NCBI RefSeq assembly: GCF_001039355.2
Contig: NW_019775491.1
Location: 801,740-865,739 of the forward strand
Length of the DNA stretch: 64,000 bases
Direction: 5' to 3'
Origin: Lingula anatina
Lineage: Eukaryota; Brachiopoda; Lingulata; Lingulida; Lingulidae
In this document: in pieces, positions 12,287 through 27,200 of the stretch
Layout: the number at the start of each line of letters is the position of its first letter
Position numbering within the stretch: the first letter of the stretch is position 1
Made by a program: the position numbers and the translations under genes
The notes under the pieces: model-generated
The model's database searches: none
Seen by the model: only the letters and a program-made list of their open reading frames with translations
Told to the model about the DNA's origin: nothing

Positions 12287-15200
12287 CTACAGAGGGAGAG
12301 AGAGCCAAAACAATGAGTATGCAGGGAAAATATCAGATATTTTGAAGTATTTCTGAACAGCAAGTAGGTTTGATGTTTCAGCACTAGAATAATTCTGATT
12401 GAATTCAAATTAACTCTTGTTAACAGAACAGAACTGAACTTGTCTTACAGCAAATCAAGCAACCAAAAGACATAATATGGTATTTATTTGTACACAACAA
12501 CAATCTGTTCACTTACTGAGAATGTTCTTTTGGGCTGCAGTTTCTTCTCAAATGTTTTAAAACAATATGACTTTGTGTTTACTGGAAATCTGCAACAAAA
12601 AACAATTTACAATGTACATTGCTACTTACCCAACATAAAGATAACTCTACAAGATTGATATATATTTAATAAATTCAAATTCAACAAATAGTAGGACTTA
12701 ATATGCAAAATACATGATGAGACTACTTCACATATTTCTGCCATAATAATTGTTTAAAAAGTTTACTCTCCAAACCTATACAACTCATAAAAGAAAATTA
12801 TTTCAGAAAAATTATGGTCTGGATTATCATCCATGTGGAAGGCTTACTTTGTCCTGGAAATCTTGTAAAAGAGGTGTGCAGTCTTGTCCAGCCTGTATTC
12901 ACATATGTAGACATCCTGCTCCCTGCAGCCAAATGGGCGTCCCTTACAGTAGACATTGAGATCCAGCACCCAGCACTGCCCCACTATACACTCCAGGGGG
13001 ATGATGTCATAGAGAGGGAGACGAAACACCTGGCAACACAATTACATCCCTTTAAAACTATGCTCAATTTCATAATTCAATTTAAAATGCTTGGGTTAAG
13101 TAAGACAGCATATAAAGAAATTCTAAATACGGGATTTTTATCAAGACATTCATCCTTATTGTAAAAATTTACCTCATTTTGAAAGAATTTCCGAGTAGGT
13201 TCATGGAATGTTTCATGTGGACGGCAGTAGTAGTGACCATAGGCAAATTTCTCACCCCTGAAAACAAAAACCAAAATTTGTATAGATAACATGCTTGCAA
13301 CAAAGATTCAAACAAGCACAACTTGGTAGATTTATTAGAAATGTTCAAAAAATTCAAATATCAGTCTTCCTTTCACCTAAGAGCCCCAATCCCTGCAGAT
13401 TCTGTGATACAAGTGCACACTTACTTCTCACTGATCCAGAGCCTTTCAATGCGGAATATTTCCATATCATCCGGGTTAGTGTTGGAGAGCAGCCTGTATG
13501 ACATGCGTACCGGCAGACCATCACTGCGGCGCTGAGGATTCTCTCTGGTGATATACACACAGTCCCCCACCCTGATCTGTAGGTCATCTCTCATCAATGT
13601 CATGTAGTACTTACAGCCTTGCAGGCCATCATGGGGCTGGGGGATCTGGTACACTTCCTGAAACAATTCAGAGAGGTTTGATATGGGGTTACCTTAAAAT
13701 TAGCATTATGAAGTTAAGATTTTTTACCAGCTGAAAGTGGACCGACAGTCACCTAAATATTGGCGAACAAACTATGAATTCAGTGTTGCTGAAAAAAACT
13801 AAACTAAGTTATATTTATGGTTATAGTAATACTATCACCTAATGCCTGTCTGTCATGGTTATCTCTCTAATAATAAAAAGAAAAAAATCCAATAAACTGT
13901 TTATTTTAATTTTGACCAACATTTTGACAAAAATATTTCTACACTCACTGGATTGATGACTCTGGGATCACAGCGCTCACAAAGATAGTTCTCCACATTC
14001 CCATCAATGCCAACACAATCACAATGCTGCCAGATCTGGAAATGGAATATATATGCCAGTTTTTATGAAAATTGTTTCATAACCTTCCTCCCTGTGCTAC
14101 TTCAGAATTTCTTTTTGAATGATAGACAATTGTTATACATAACATTAATTTTGTAATAATCTTAAGAAAATTTACTTAGGGTTTCAAACTCCTTTCTGCA
14201 GCATAAAAAAGCAGTAACTTCATTAATATATCATTAACAGTATAACTGAAAATTTACCATGCACTTTTCACACTGTATCATCAAACCCTCATCTCTGTAG
14301 ATGTTACATATACACCTAATGATCTCTTCCTCCTCCTCCTCAGGAGCATCCTCCTCTTTCTCCTCCTCCTCAGGTGATTTCTCACTGCCACCTGCTAGAA
14401 AACAGGACTTCATGACTAACTTTATAAAAACACAATATAAGAAATTGATATAAACATTACTTATGGAGATACAATATCATATACAGCAAGCAATAGGGTA
14501 TGGAACTTTCCTGTCAAAACTTCTCAAAGCCAACAAAAGTAAAAATTTGATAAGAATTTGGATTTCAGAAAAATTTTTTTTTACAAAAAACAAGCCTCAT
14601 TACGACACTTGCATCATCATACATCATTAAAACTAGTATAGTTAATGGGTCCCTAACCTCCCATTACCTAATGCTATAAGAACAATAATTATTCACTCCT
14701 GATTACAGCCTCCACATACACACACACACATATATATATATGAATGTTGCCACTCACCCTCCCCCATGTCAGTAGACTCAGTCTCAGAAGTGGTGTGTGG
14801 AATGTTCTCACCCAGAATCTCCTCAAACAGTGTCTGTGCATCTGCCTTGGCAGCACAGTACACCTTCCTCAGGCGCAATACCAGGCGACCCATCTCCGAC
14901 TTTCGTCCACAGTATTTCTGAAATAGAATAAACATATTGCTTATTGTATCTTGTCTCTGGTGAGAGGTCTTCCTTTTGAACTACAGTTTCATTCTTAAAA
15001 CTTTGTCTAGTTTTTGTCACACAGGTTGAAAAAAAATGCTAATTTAGGCACAGAGTGGAAGAAAAAAATCAGAATTCCTTTTGAAACCAATACTGGTTTA
15101 TAACAGCTTAAAAGTACATTCTAAAAAAAAAATTAATAAATAAATAAAATAAATTAAAATAAAAAACCAACTGATATTTCTCTAGGCATGGCACAGGGGC

Positions 15201-18200
15201 AGAGTAACAAAACCAAAAGTCAAAGACCCTCCAGACAAGGTACTTAACCTGAGAGAGATCTGACCACAAATACCATTTCAACAAGCAATATCTTCAAGTC
15301 CCAAAAACCACAAAGTAGCTTGTGGTTAAGAGTCTTAACCTTGTATCAGCATGATTAATACTGTCCTATTATGTCTGGTTAACCCTACACAACAGGGAAG
15401 TCCCAAAAACCTGCTATTTTGTAACTTTGAAATAGCAAATAAATTATATACCTCAACATTTCGAAATAGTTTGAGGAAGTCGGCGTCAAAGGCATCCACT
15501 GTTTCATAGCGACCAGTAAAGATGTTATTCTGGATGGTGCTGAGGTCTATTCTATCCTCTATCATCTCGTAGTACTCTGGATATCTGCAAAACCACAGGC
15601 TTAAATTGAAACAAAAGACAATTAAGTCTAATATCACCAAGATAACGAATTCAATTTCTTCCTCATACAAGGCTTGTCATTTAATGAAATAATTGGAAAC
15701 CTGTCATATCTCTGTTGCAAATTAAATGAAAGCAACTAATTGGAAAAAAGGCTGACTTACTTTTTCTTTGATGGTAAGGACATCAAAGGAGTTGCCAGTA
15801 TATTGCCATCTTCATCTGAAATATGCATACAAACAGTTGCAGGAAATGGTTGAGGCATTATATGCATGATTACTCACATTTGCGAGTTCTCTACAAATAT
15901 CCATAGATGTCAATTTCTTACATATCTTATGCATTAAACAGGACCGGAGGAACCAAGCTGTCAAGAATGAAATATGTATTAACACCAGTCTATTAACTTG
16001 ACATAACAACCTGTCACTGTGTGACCAACCTGAAGGACCTTTAACCTTAAAGTGGCACTTTGGCATCACTCTACCCACCTTTACATGAAGTGACAGCAGT
16101 GCAGATGTCTTTGAAGACCTGGGCCAATCTGGCAGCTCGCGTCACTTCACTGTTCTCTTCAGCAAGTGTCAGGCGCCTAAAATCAGCAGCATGATGTCAA
16201 ACAGTACTGCTCTCAGCAACATTTAAAAAAAGATCACAGTACCTACTTTGACAAAAACTATTCTTACCAACTTACACCTTAAAATTTAATGAAACAACTA
16301 TGGAAGCTGATGAATTATCTTCAATGAAACGTCCTGATATTTCTTTTAAAGGACATTTGGAAGAATAACCTCACCTGGTTTTGACAGATCTGGCAGTGTT
16401 CAAGGCAGTAAACTGTGTCATGAAAACATCTACAACAGCAATGAAGAAAACAATTAATTTTACAGACATATCACAAGTGAATATCTTACATAAACAATGC
16501 AGTAATATTAACACAAAATCTACACAACTGAAATATAAATCTGATCTGAATTCAGATTACTTACCAGTTTTTGAGAAAGGAGTATGGGTGATGTAGTTTT
16601 GTTTCTGGCGGCTGGTCACATCTTGATGGTTTTGTCTGTGCCTTAACTGCTTCACTTTCTCAATGTTTCTCAGCAAGAAAATGCGATGCTTCTGGGCAAA
16701 GGTGCGCTCCCTGTGGGACATCGGCTTGATGGGTGTGTTCTTGTGGTTGTTGTCATGTTTCTGGCAAAATGTTAATAATAGTTTAATTAGAAATAACAGC
16801 TTGGATCCAAACACATTTCTGACAGCAAGTAAAATAGAGAAAAGCTGTAATAGGTATTTAATGATTAAACAATTGTTTTCACAACAAAACTTATTTCAGA
16901 CCAAGTTCTTTAACTACCTTATCTTTATATTTCTTGAGTTTAGATTTTGACTTCCTTTTGTCCTTAGGTGGTCTTCCTACCGGTCTTGATGTATTGGTCT
17001 TATCCCTAATCTGACCATTCAACCTTTGAGTCTTTCCACCCATAATGCCTCGACACTTGGTGCTACCACACTTGCAGATTTGCTGAAAACACCAACAGTT
17101 CCTCTTTATTTATATGTCTCCTCTCAACCTCACAACAAATAAACAAAATCATTATGAATTCCCCACAAAAAATAAACAGTCACTTTATCTATTTCCAAAT
17201 TAGCACCACAATTACTATACAACAATTTCAACAAGAAGAGAACCCTTATTTTTGCCTTAACAACAACAACTAAGCAACATTTACCTGTGAATCCATATTA
17301 AAAGCATGGAAGTTGTAGTCATAAGTGAGCTCAGTATCTGCTGGAATATCCTTCAATGCAAACAGCCCAATCCTGTACACTCCATTCACATTCCACTTCT
17401 GCATCTCACAGTTCGGCTGGCAGGAATGGTTGACAAATCTGCCAATGTTGCCCATCCGGTAGCCATCAATGACCGTCCCACTGTCCAGGTTCAGGCAATA
17501 ATGGTGGAAGTCATGACTGTAGGTCTCCATCATACGGCGTCTGAACTCGTGCTCGCTCACAACTTCGCCAACATACTCCAATATGAAACTGCCTACAGTA
17601 ACAAAGAAGTTAAAAGGGGATGGTGATAACTATCTGGTATATCACAAAAACATTTCATTTGCATTCATATAGCCAAATTGCTTAATGATAGGACAGGTGA
17701 GACTATATCAACATTCGTCACTAGAAAATCATTAATAGTTTATGAGCTATGACGCGTCTGATCTGATCTAATAAAAAAAGCATTTTTCTAAATGGCACAG
17801 ATGAGATTCACAACCTCACAACTGTAGCAGTCCATCTTTACCTGTTTTAATATGGGCCTTGGTCCTCACTCCATACCCCCTGTCCCCAGTCTGGTACTTC
17901 TCCAGGCAGTCCAGCCACTCTCGCCTCTGAATCCTCTGGTTCTGACAGAAGTCGGCACACGGGCAGGAACCTGGCGCACACTCGGTGTACACCATTCTAT
18001 TGAGGCATTCCTCCCCGCAGCCGCGCCTGTCTGCAGGCCTCTCACAGTTACAGGGATGGGGTTCATAGTCACACATGGGTTTAGCATCCACATACACATC
18101 TGAAGAGTAATCATAGAAAAATAAATACTTGTTGGAGATTTTTTCTTATAATATTTCTTATACAACTGGCACATGTACAGTCAACCTCTTGACTTTAATG

Positions 18201-21200
18201 TTATGGAAAAAAGTCCTGTACACTAACGGTTGGAATATACACAAAAACTATTTGAAAAAAAAAGAAAAGAAAAAAAGGCCAAATGCTATACATTTTTTAA
18301 TCAAATAAGCCACAGCAAATTACCTTTTCAAGAGAAGCATTGAACAATATTTGCCATATATTTCTACCACTTCACAAGCTGTGTAATTTTCGACATGTTT
18401 ATGTAAATAATTTGTCAGCTTACCAGCACAATCACTCTTCAAACAAACTTGTTCATGAAAAATACATCGTTACCACAGCTTAAGCATATTGAAAAACATA
18501 TATAGGTTTTTGCATTGATTAACACTTGCATGTCACCCTGCATCATAACATTAATTTGGACTAAATGTAAAGGAATGTAAATATAAATCACTTACTATGC
18601 CTTATCTTCTTGTATTTTGGGCTACTTGTACCTTTTCTTAACTAGAATAAGAGGCAAAACATGTTACAAGTTGTAAATCCACAGTGTAGTCAACTTTACA
18701 GAAAATCTACTTACAGTATAAAGCTAAGTGTAGAACCCATGCAGAATCCAATTAAATCTTTACATACCATATAAAAATATCTTGCTACATACATCATCTT
18801 CATAAGCATGCAAGACAAAAACTTTGATAATTTTGAAACATTTTTTTTTCTGGAAACTGACATCAACAACAATTGAATGCAAATATTTCTCCGTTTCCAC
18901 TTTCAACTAGCAATAAATATTACTGCTGTGGAGGGACATATCAGTTGAGAAGCTCCCACATTGACAAGGAATTAAACTAAAAACTACAGGATTAATACAG
19001 ACATATGAAGGAGAATAAGTAACAACCAGGTAAAGTAAAGAAGACGGCACATGTACAAGATACCAGATGAGGAAAAAGAAAGGAAAAAAAGTTATGTGAA
19101 AACTGACAATAAATAACAGAGGGGATGCTGTAATTCAAACCAACAAGAGCAACCAACTCCCTAACCACACTAAATCCAATACCCAAAAAAACAGATTATA
19201 ATTCTCTGGAATGCAGGAGCTTCTCAACGTGATATGATATATCCTCACCCACCTTCTTTTTATGTTTCTTTGAATCAGTAGTATTACAGCGAGAAAGTTT
19301 ATGGTGAGTTGATAACGAAGGAGACAACACAGAAGACTTGGACGCAGGTCCACTGTGCACTAGCTTCTCAGCTGGGCCAGCTTGAGTCTTTACCATTTTG
19401 TGCTTATATAACCACCACAGATCATAAGACAGCTTGAACTCCTGTTTCTTCTGGCGCAGGTGTTTGCCGATATGGATAGGAGGGGGCATCAGGCCATGCT
19501 CGTGTTCCGAGGGATTGTAATATAGTTTGTCTTTCTTTATTTCTTGTGGTTTTCTTGGCCTGGAATGATAAAACAAATGACCTAAAGAACTATAATAGAT
19601 TTACACGTATAATACAATTGTTTATATTTTGGAATCACCCTAGCATATTTTTTATTCACCTGTAACCAAATCAAGGACAGTCCAAAATAAAAATCTACCA
19701 ACAAAAATTTATTTATACTGTTTCCAAAAACAATCATTTATGCTAGTGTGAGCCTCGATTTTCATAGAGACAGCAGCCCTGAAATTTATGCACATGTTCT
19801 TCTTTGCTCACAGTCCCTTGTATTTTTTACAACAGAATAATTTCCAGCACTACTGTCCAGAGCATCTATATGTTAAAGCCTAGCAGTCCCCCAGTGTTCA
19901 CTAGAGAAGAGGGGGAGGTGAAAGTGCAATGTTACAAAGGTGCTCAGAACATTCATGCTAAAGAATGGAAAATATAATTACTTAGATCATCAAATGGTAG
20001 TATTATGCTTTATCTTCACAGCTGTTGAGCTAAAGTCTGTAAGTAAAATCATAAGTGTAAAGAAGTTAGCTAAAGAATGAGTGGGCCTAAAATAACAGAA
20101 GGGTTAATCTGAGAAGACGGAATTCAAGTCCTATCGGAGAACCAGAACAATTTCAGTAAACGTGCTGGTTCTAATGACACTTCCTTAATGCATCATTTAA
20201 GTTTACTGAAACTGGTCTGGATAACGAAAAATCCCTAAGGAATTCAAGACACTAAAGATGACCAATCTGTTACATTATCCCCCTAACCCTCTTTCCTATT
20301 CCCAAGCTTACATGGACTCCCATTGAGTCCGCCTTCGGATTTTCAGCTGGTTTTCTTCTCTTTTTGGAGTTTGAGATAAATATAACTTACTCATCTGTCT
20401 TGTAATAGTTGGAGAACAAGCCTGCTTTCTGGTACTTCTTTTTGGGTGGTTTCAGTACTCTCTGGGGATCACTGCAGCCTTCACGGGGAGAGCTGAAACA
20501 ATTTCAGATGAACAGTTTTGAGGAAAATACACAATAACTGTTTTACCAACACAAGTTTTACTTCATTATAATTTGCAATTTTTCAGTTTTTCTACATTTT
20601 ATCCATTCCTAACCCTGATAACAAAGTTTGTTAACAGAATTCTCAATATTATCTTTTTATCATTCTTTGCATAAAAATATGTGGCTATATGCTACTACTG
20701 GCACTTCAAACCAAACAAGCAGTACCACTGAAGTATCACTAAAACATCTAATAATGTTCACATTTTTGCATAGAAATAAAAGTCATAACATGATGTTCTT
20801 AATATTTTAAAATAAGGGGTACACAACAAGATTTATATTAACTAAAGTCTTTAATATACATAATCAAAAATACCTGATTGGGTCTGCAACCTTGCTTTTC
20901 TTGAACTTTTTATGTTCCAGTCTCCCATCTTGAGTGCTTTTTCTTTTCATGCTGGTTGGAAGAGGTTTGATGTCCGACTGCCTATTTTTAATCGCCTTGG
21001 CTTGTTCAAGATCCTTGCTTTTCTTATTTGATTTGACCTTCTCTCTCAGTATAGTCAATACTTCATTGTCCGAGTCGGAGTCACTCTGTGGTGTTCTATA
21101 GTTGCCAGGTTTGTGCTCTCGTGGCTGTTTTCTGTAGTTATTTCCTTGAAGATGTTCTAATATCACAACAGGCTCTTGGGATATCAATCTGTTGTCTCCT

Positions 21201-24200
21201 GTATTATCATAACTCAAAGACTTGGAGATATTATTTAAATCCAAAGAACCTCCCTCCTCATGAAAGATCTTCTGTGACAGGGAATTCCCCTCTTTGTACA
21301 TTGAAGTAATTCCGTGTGCTGGGGTCTTGATAAACTGCTCAAATTCAGACTGAAACTCCATTAGCGTCATCTTTGAATGGTTTTGTGGTGAATGAGTCCT
21401 GTTCTTTTGATGCTTGTGGTTTGATTCTGTTTTACTTACAGATAAACTTGGTGAATGAATAGCAACTTGGTCATTCTGGTCTCTATGGTAAGATTCTATC
21501 ACAGACATAGCAGAAGCTTTGTTTTTAATCTTTTCCAAGTTTTTTGACGGTGAACTATTTGGGCCTTCTCCTTCCAAGGTAATGGTTTCCTGAGTTCTAT
21601 GATGTCCTTGTCTTGGGGGTGAACTGACACCAGAAGTATATTTATGCCAGACTGGAACATGAGCACTGGATAACCTGGATCCTGAGATGCTGCGGGTTTT
21701 TATCAATTTTGTTTCCGATGAAGACATGCCTTTGGGACTAAGTGATCCCTCATCCTTTGATAGTTTTCTCATTTTGGCTCTGGGAGATGTGGGTTCGCCT
21801 TTGCCGTCAGGAAAGTCATCATGGTCAACATGATCATCCTTTCTCAGTGGAGATGTAGTGCTGGACTCTCCAGATCTAGAGCCAGTATCAGGACTCTGCT
21901 GTCTTTTCCAAGGTAAGTCCCACCTTGACAGCCTGGTATCAGATGTATATTTTGGTATCTCTTGTTGGTTACAAATTGTCTTTCTCGACCCAGATACACT
22001 CCGTGACCTATTTCCTTGAAGTGGTTCACCTGATCTTGACATGCTGGGTGATCTGTGCCCATCGCAGGATGCCACAGCATCTGAGCTTCCACTATTAATC
22101 CGTCTCCTCTCTGATGACGAAGACATGGACACACTACGAGTTCTAACTGGTCTCTTCCATGCTGAATCACAGTTTGGGCTAAGTGAACTTTCCCGGTTTT
22201 TCCTGCCTTTTCTTTTTTCTCCAATTAAAGTTAATGGCTTCAAACTGTCAGACTCTCTGACTGGAGAGGACAAACTCGATTTTCTTGTCCTTGAAGAACT
22301 ACAATTTCTCTGTCTTCCTTTACCAATCATGTCAATGTTGAGACTCTGTGAGCGAGCTCTGGGTAATGTTCCCTCAAAGTCTTGTGATTCAGTGGAAATC
22401 CCAGTAGTAACACAATCATAGGGCTTACTGATTTGTCGATTGGGTGAATGCTGGAAGTTGTGAGGTTGCCTTGGAATGTTTAGGTTTTGTGATTTATTTC
22501 CCAGTGGTTTCTTTTTTGGGGGTCTGCCCCTTCTTTTTGGTACAATGGCAATATTTCTGTCTGCAGAAACACTGGCTATTTCATCTCTGACAGATGCTTT
22601 AGATGCTGTTACAGTCCTTGTTTTCTCCTTTTTTCTATAATTCAACTGAAAGTTTTTGGCCTTTGCCAGAAGTGCTAATGGCACATTATCAAGAGATTTG
22701 CCCATCTGAAGTTTCTTTTTCATTTCGGCCAACTTCCTTCTCCTAACTGTCTCTAATTTCTCCTGTGGGGATTTTCTTGGTCTTCCACGCTTTTTTTGCA
22801 CCTTGTGCGATGAAGATGGAGTAGAGGTACTCTGCACTGATGTCACAGATGGTCTGGTGTGTTGTTGGGTGTTATTTTGAACTGGAATACAACATGAAGA
22901 CTTGCTTATAGCGTGTAAGCTTACTCAAAACCAACAAGTTTAAACATATGTCTCTCATCAATTTTATAAATGATATATTGCACAGCAGCTAATAAATTAA
23001 ATTAAAAAAAATTTTTTTCACACAAGTATGCAACAATATATGAGAAATTTCTCTCTTACAGACAAAATGCACTTTTAAGCATATGTTCCCTTGACATTGC
23101 TTTATTTTACCTTTTTAAGTTTAACGAGTCCAAACCAATTAATATAAAATGAGTAATTATCTTAATTTGAAAGATGTTGCTATAGAAATGTAATCAACTG
23201 AACCAGGTTAACTTTTACATGCAATGATAAGGTGTAAGTGAAAAAAAAATCAATGAACATTATTTCCTCTTATCTGCAGCTATCTAAGCAAAAACATCCT
23301 GCCACAATTATCTTATGAATACATTCTCCAACTGGCCGAAATAAAAAAGGACCACAAACTTGCCCTGAAAACTGGACAAAGCTTTCAAGTTTTAGATCTT
23401 CGGCCAGTTACTGAGCACAAGCTTCACTAACACATTTTAATGCACAAGCATAGAGTAACATGAGCAAGCAGTTTCTAATATAAGTGCTGTTATTCCCAAC
23501 TAAGCCCAATGTTTAATTAAAACCTTTTTTATTCTTTTCAAAAAACATTTTGTCTGGTTAAAGGTTTTAAAAAAATCCAATTCAATGCTTGAATAGATTG
23601 CTTACTCAGTCCTTATCCTATTAAGCTTTGTACTGTTGACCTGAGAGCTGTTTTAAAAAAAACTTCATAAAATGTTTTTAAGGTAGGTTTCTGTGACCCA
23701 AGGAGGCCTATGAAATGTGAACTCTGCGGCTCACATTCTGTCACTTACTCACGCAGCCAGTGGTTGGGTTACTAACGGTATACCAAGGATCCCTGACTTG
23801 CACATTGTATGGGATATTTCTCTGACAGACAGAAACAGTTAAAATTTTCTTACCACATCTGTTTTAGCCTTCAAATCTTTGAAGGTTGCTTTTACAAATA
23901 GTCTGCCTTGAATAAAGTCATAATTTTCACTGGGCCAGAATAACATGTGGTTTGGAATGCAGAAACATTTTGGGATTTAACGTTTTATAGCTGGTCAACA
24001 TTCATTCCCTGATAGAGACATGCCAACACATGGAAGGTTCAACATAGATCACTTTTTTGCTGACATTTATTTCTTCCTACATTTAGGCTGAGAATGCCAA
24101 TTTTCTATTGAAAGGCATGAAATGGAACTTTTCTATTACACAGATTCTTGGCTCAAATCTTTATGAAAGGAAAAAAAAAGTGGGGGAAAAAAACTTAGGT

Positions 24201-27200
24201 GATATTAAATTTAATCAACCAATTTAAAAACAGTTTATGGGTCATCACTTAACAGCATTGTAAGAAATCTTTATTTTTACCAAAATCTACTCATGTTGAA
24301 TGGTGCATCACATTTTAAACAAGACCTTTTCACAGCATGGAAACCTATAAGGGCCAATGAATGTTTCAATTATGACAGAACAGGGCAACTTATGATACCG
24401 ACTTTTGTTTCGGTCAATGATGTCAAATCAACAGCTACTGTGGCATTATGACTGTGTTAGTTTTCAGTGGGAAGAGTTTTGGATTGGATCAATGCACAGC
24501 AGTCCTTGTTTACAAAACCAACCTTTAACAGCCAAAATAAACTTCGTTTTAGACCCTCTACAGCAGTGTTTTTGTTATTCATACATTTTATGCATGTTTG
24601 TGTAAACTGGAAAGGGTACAAGCCTTTTGTACATGCACATTTAATATAGTGGGGGTTCCATGTTATAAATGAATCATTTTTCTTCCAACAGAAAGTTCAA
24701 GTTTTCTAAGCTGTGTGACTCTCCAGGAATGTGTTTAAATGCCTCAAGGTGCGGTGAGGAATACTTTGGCTAGTTACCAGCAAGTGCATCTCCTTTAATT
24801 CTACTGAGTGGGTCGACCCCACCTAAACACCTTGTTCATCATCTCAAGTATTGCAAACCTAATTTCTTATCAAACTCTTAATACTATGCGCATGGTGTAA
24901 ATACGCATATGAAAGGCATCATTTAAATGTAAAATGGCACAAATTTATTTTTCAAGTATTTACAGGTAGGGCTTACTTTAAGTACCAAAATTGATTTAGA
25001 TGAGGTAATAGAGTATTTGTTTTCTTTTCTGCCTTCTTAATGCCTGTGCACTTTGAACCTTTCACACTCCCCAGCACTTCCACAGGAATTTAGAAAATAA
25101 AATTTACAAATATGAGTGGGCAAAACAAATTATCACCAAATTTATATAAACCTGCCCTAAAAACCCAAAAGATCTGGATGAATGTGAAAACGAAAAAGGC
25201 CCACAGTTCCTCTTCCAACATACACTTGGAAAGGGGGTCACTATACAGATAATACAGCTGCTGTACTTGCTGTGACTTATCTGAACATTGAAATCACTGC
25301 TATGTTAACATAAGTTAACATTGCACATGAATATTAATATATCTTACCTTGTACTTGATGCCACTGCTGCACCAACTGAAGCTGGAGATCTTCTGGTCTT
25401 GGGTATTTCCTTGGTCTCCCTACTCTCCTCTTCACTGGGACTCCCTGTGGTGGGAGTGAGGCCACTGGAAACTGTGGGGATAGGGAATTGGGAACTGACG
25501 TGGACGGTAACATAGACAATACTTTGTGCCGTTTCTTGAGGGGGAGACAGTTCTGTTTGTGGTCCAGCAGAGGAGGAGGACTAGAGCTAGTAATGTGATG
25601 TTCTGGAAGTTTTTTCTTCAGTTTCTGGAGTGCATGCATCTGTTCCAAGGACATCAGCATTTTCCTCTCTTTTGCTATCTTCAGTTTGGCTTTCTTTTCT
25701 TTGATCTCTAAAGGGAGATTTGTATTTTTCCTCCTACACATGTTTTTGTTTATTTGGAATATGCTAGGAAGCAATGTCTGTCCTGGCAGGCAGCTGACAG
25801 TCAATGGATACTTGGCACTTAAAGCAAGATTTTCCAAATCCTCTGTGATATCATCCAAGTCTGCCAAGAAAACAGGGTCCACTATGTTTTTATGTTTTGA
25901 TTTAAAGTAAATGAGTTTCTTCTTTTTTCTCTTTTTGCCATCAGAAGGGGGTTTATGCTGGGAGCAGGATAAAAAATTTAATTTGCTTGACTGCAAAATA
26001 TGTGAAACATTGTCAGAAATGTCAGAAGACATGGATGTCATTGTGTCACGCCTGCGTGGTCGAACGTCATCCCTTTCACTGACATTTTCACCTTCTTGGA
26101 AGAACACATCAGTGCTAGTTGATGGTAAATCCTTGAAAAAGTCAACAACTTCGTCACTTTCTTGCTGCCTCTGTTTTGATAAAATTTGTGCTTTCTTTTT
26201 ACGGCCCCTTTTTTTATGCTTGCGCATCATCACATGAAGCTTTGGCTTTTTAATTTTGGGTTTTGGGTTCCGTGAGTCTTTGAGTTGTGATGTCACCTTG
26301 ACTGGATCTAAATCAACTGAATCAAGCCTGGAATTAACATTTTCCCCTTCGTCTTCACTACTGGCAACATCTTTAAATTGGGTACTGATAGATGCATTAA
26401 CACTTTTGATGAGAGTGTCAAAGTCTTCTGATTTGCGTCGCCTTTTCTGACACTCCATCCCTGGAGCTTTGACAAGAACTGGCAGCTCATCATCATCATG
26501 TAACGATTTTCTGAGTCTACGCCGGGAACTCAAAGAATGTTCTAAACACGGAGCCCTTTCTAACACCGGGAGCTCATCCAAAGTACCCTTAGAAATAGAT
26601 TCTTGATCCCCCACCGTCTGAGGCAAGGGGTGCTTGCGAGGCCTCCCTGGTTTCCTTTTTCCAGGCACAGTCTGAGAGTTCTGTTTAAATGGTTTCTGAT
26701 AACCTGAAAGAGTGTGCACTAAACTTAGTGTCTTTTTCTTTTTACCAGAACCTTTTGGCCTGCCTGGCCTACGTTTTAGTGGAATCTCTGACAAATTTTG
26801 GATGGAAGAATCAGAAATGTTTTTGACTTTCCTTGCTCCAATCCTCTTATTCTTAGTTTTACGGTTACTAATTTTGGTGCATTCAGCACTATCACTGGTA
26901 ATAGATGACAATGTTTCTGCTGTTACTGTCCTCTGTAGCAACTTATGTTTACTTGGTGGCCTGCCTTTAGGTCTTTTGACTTTTGGTTGTTCAAAGGGGG
27001 GTTTATTTGTGCTGCTTATTAATCCATGGCCTACTGAAGTGGAGTTTTCTGTATTTATATGTCCAGTCGATATATCACAATTGCCTTTAGTCTCATTTTT
27101 CACAAAACTGTCCTCAACATTACGTTCCAGGGTATTCTCAACAGTAACTGATTCCTGTTGTTTGGGGAGATGTTCAGAGTCCCCACCCCCAGGAGGAGGT

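Noticed and set aside
20864-22846. A stand-alone 660-codon minus-strand gene
   Set aside because: It is the interior of ASH1L exon 3. The frame continues upstream to a splice acceptor at 22882-22883 and the junctions link it in phase to neighbouring exons.
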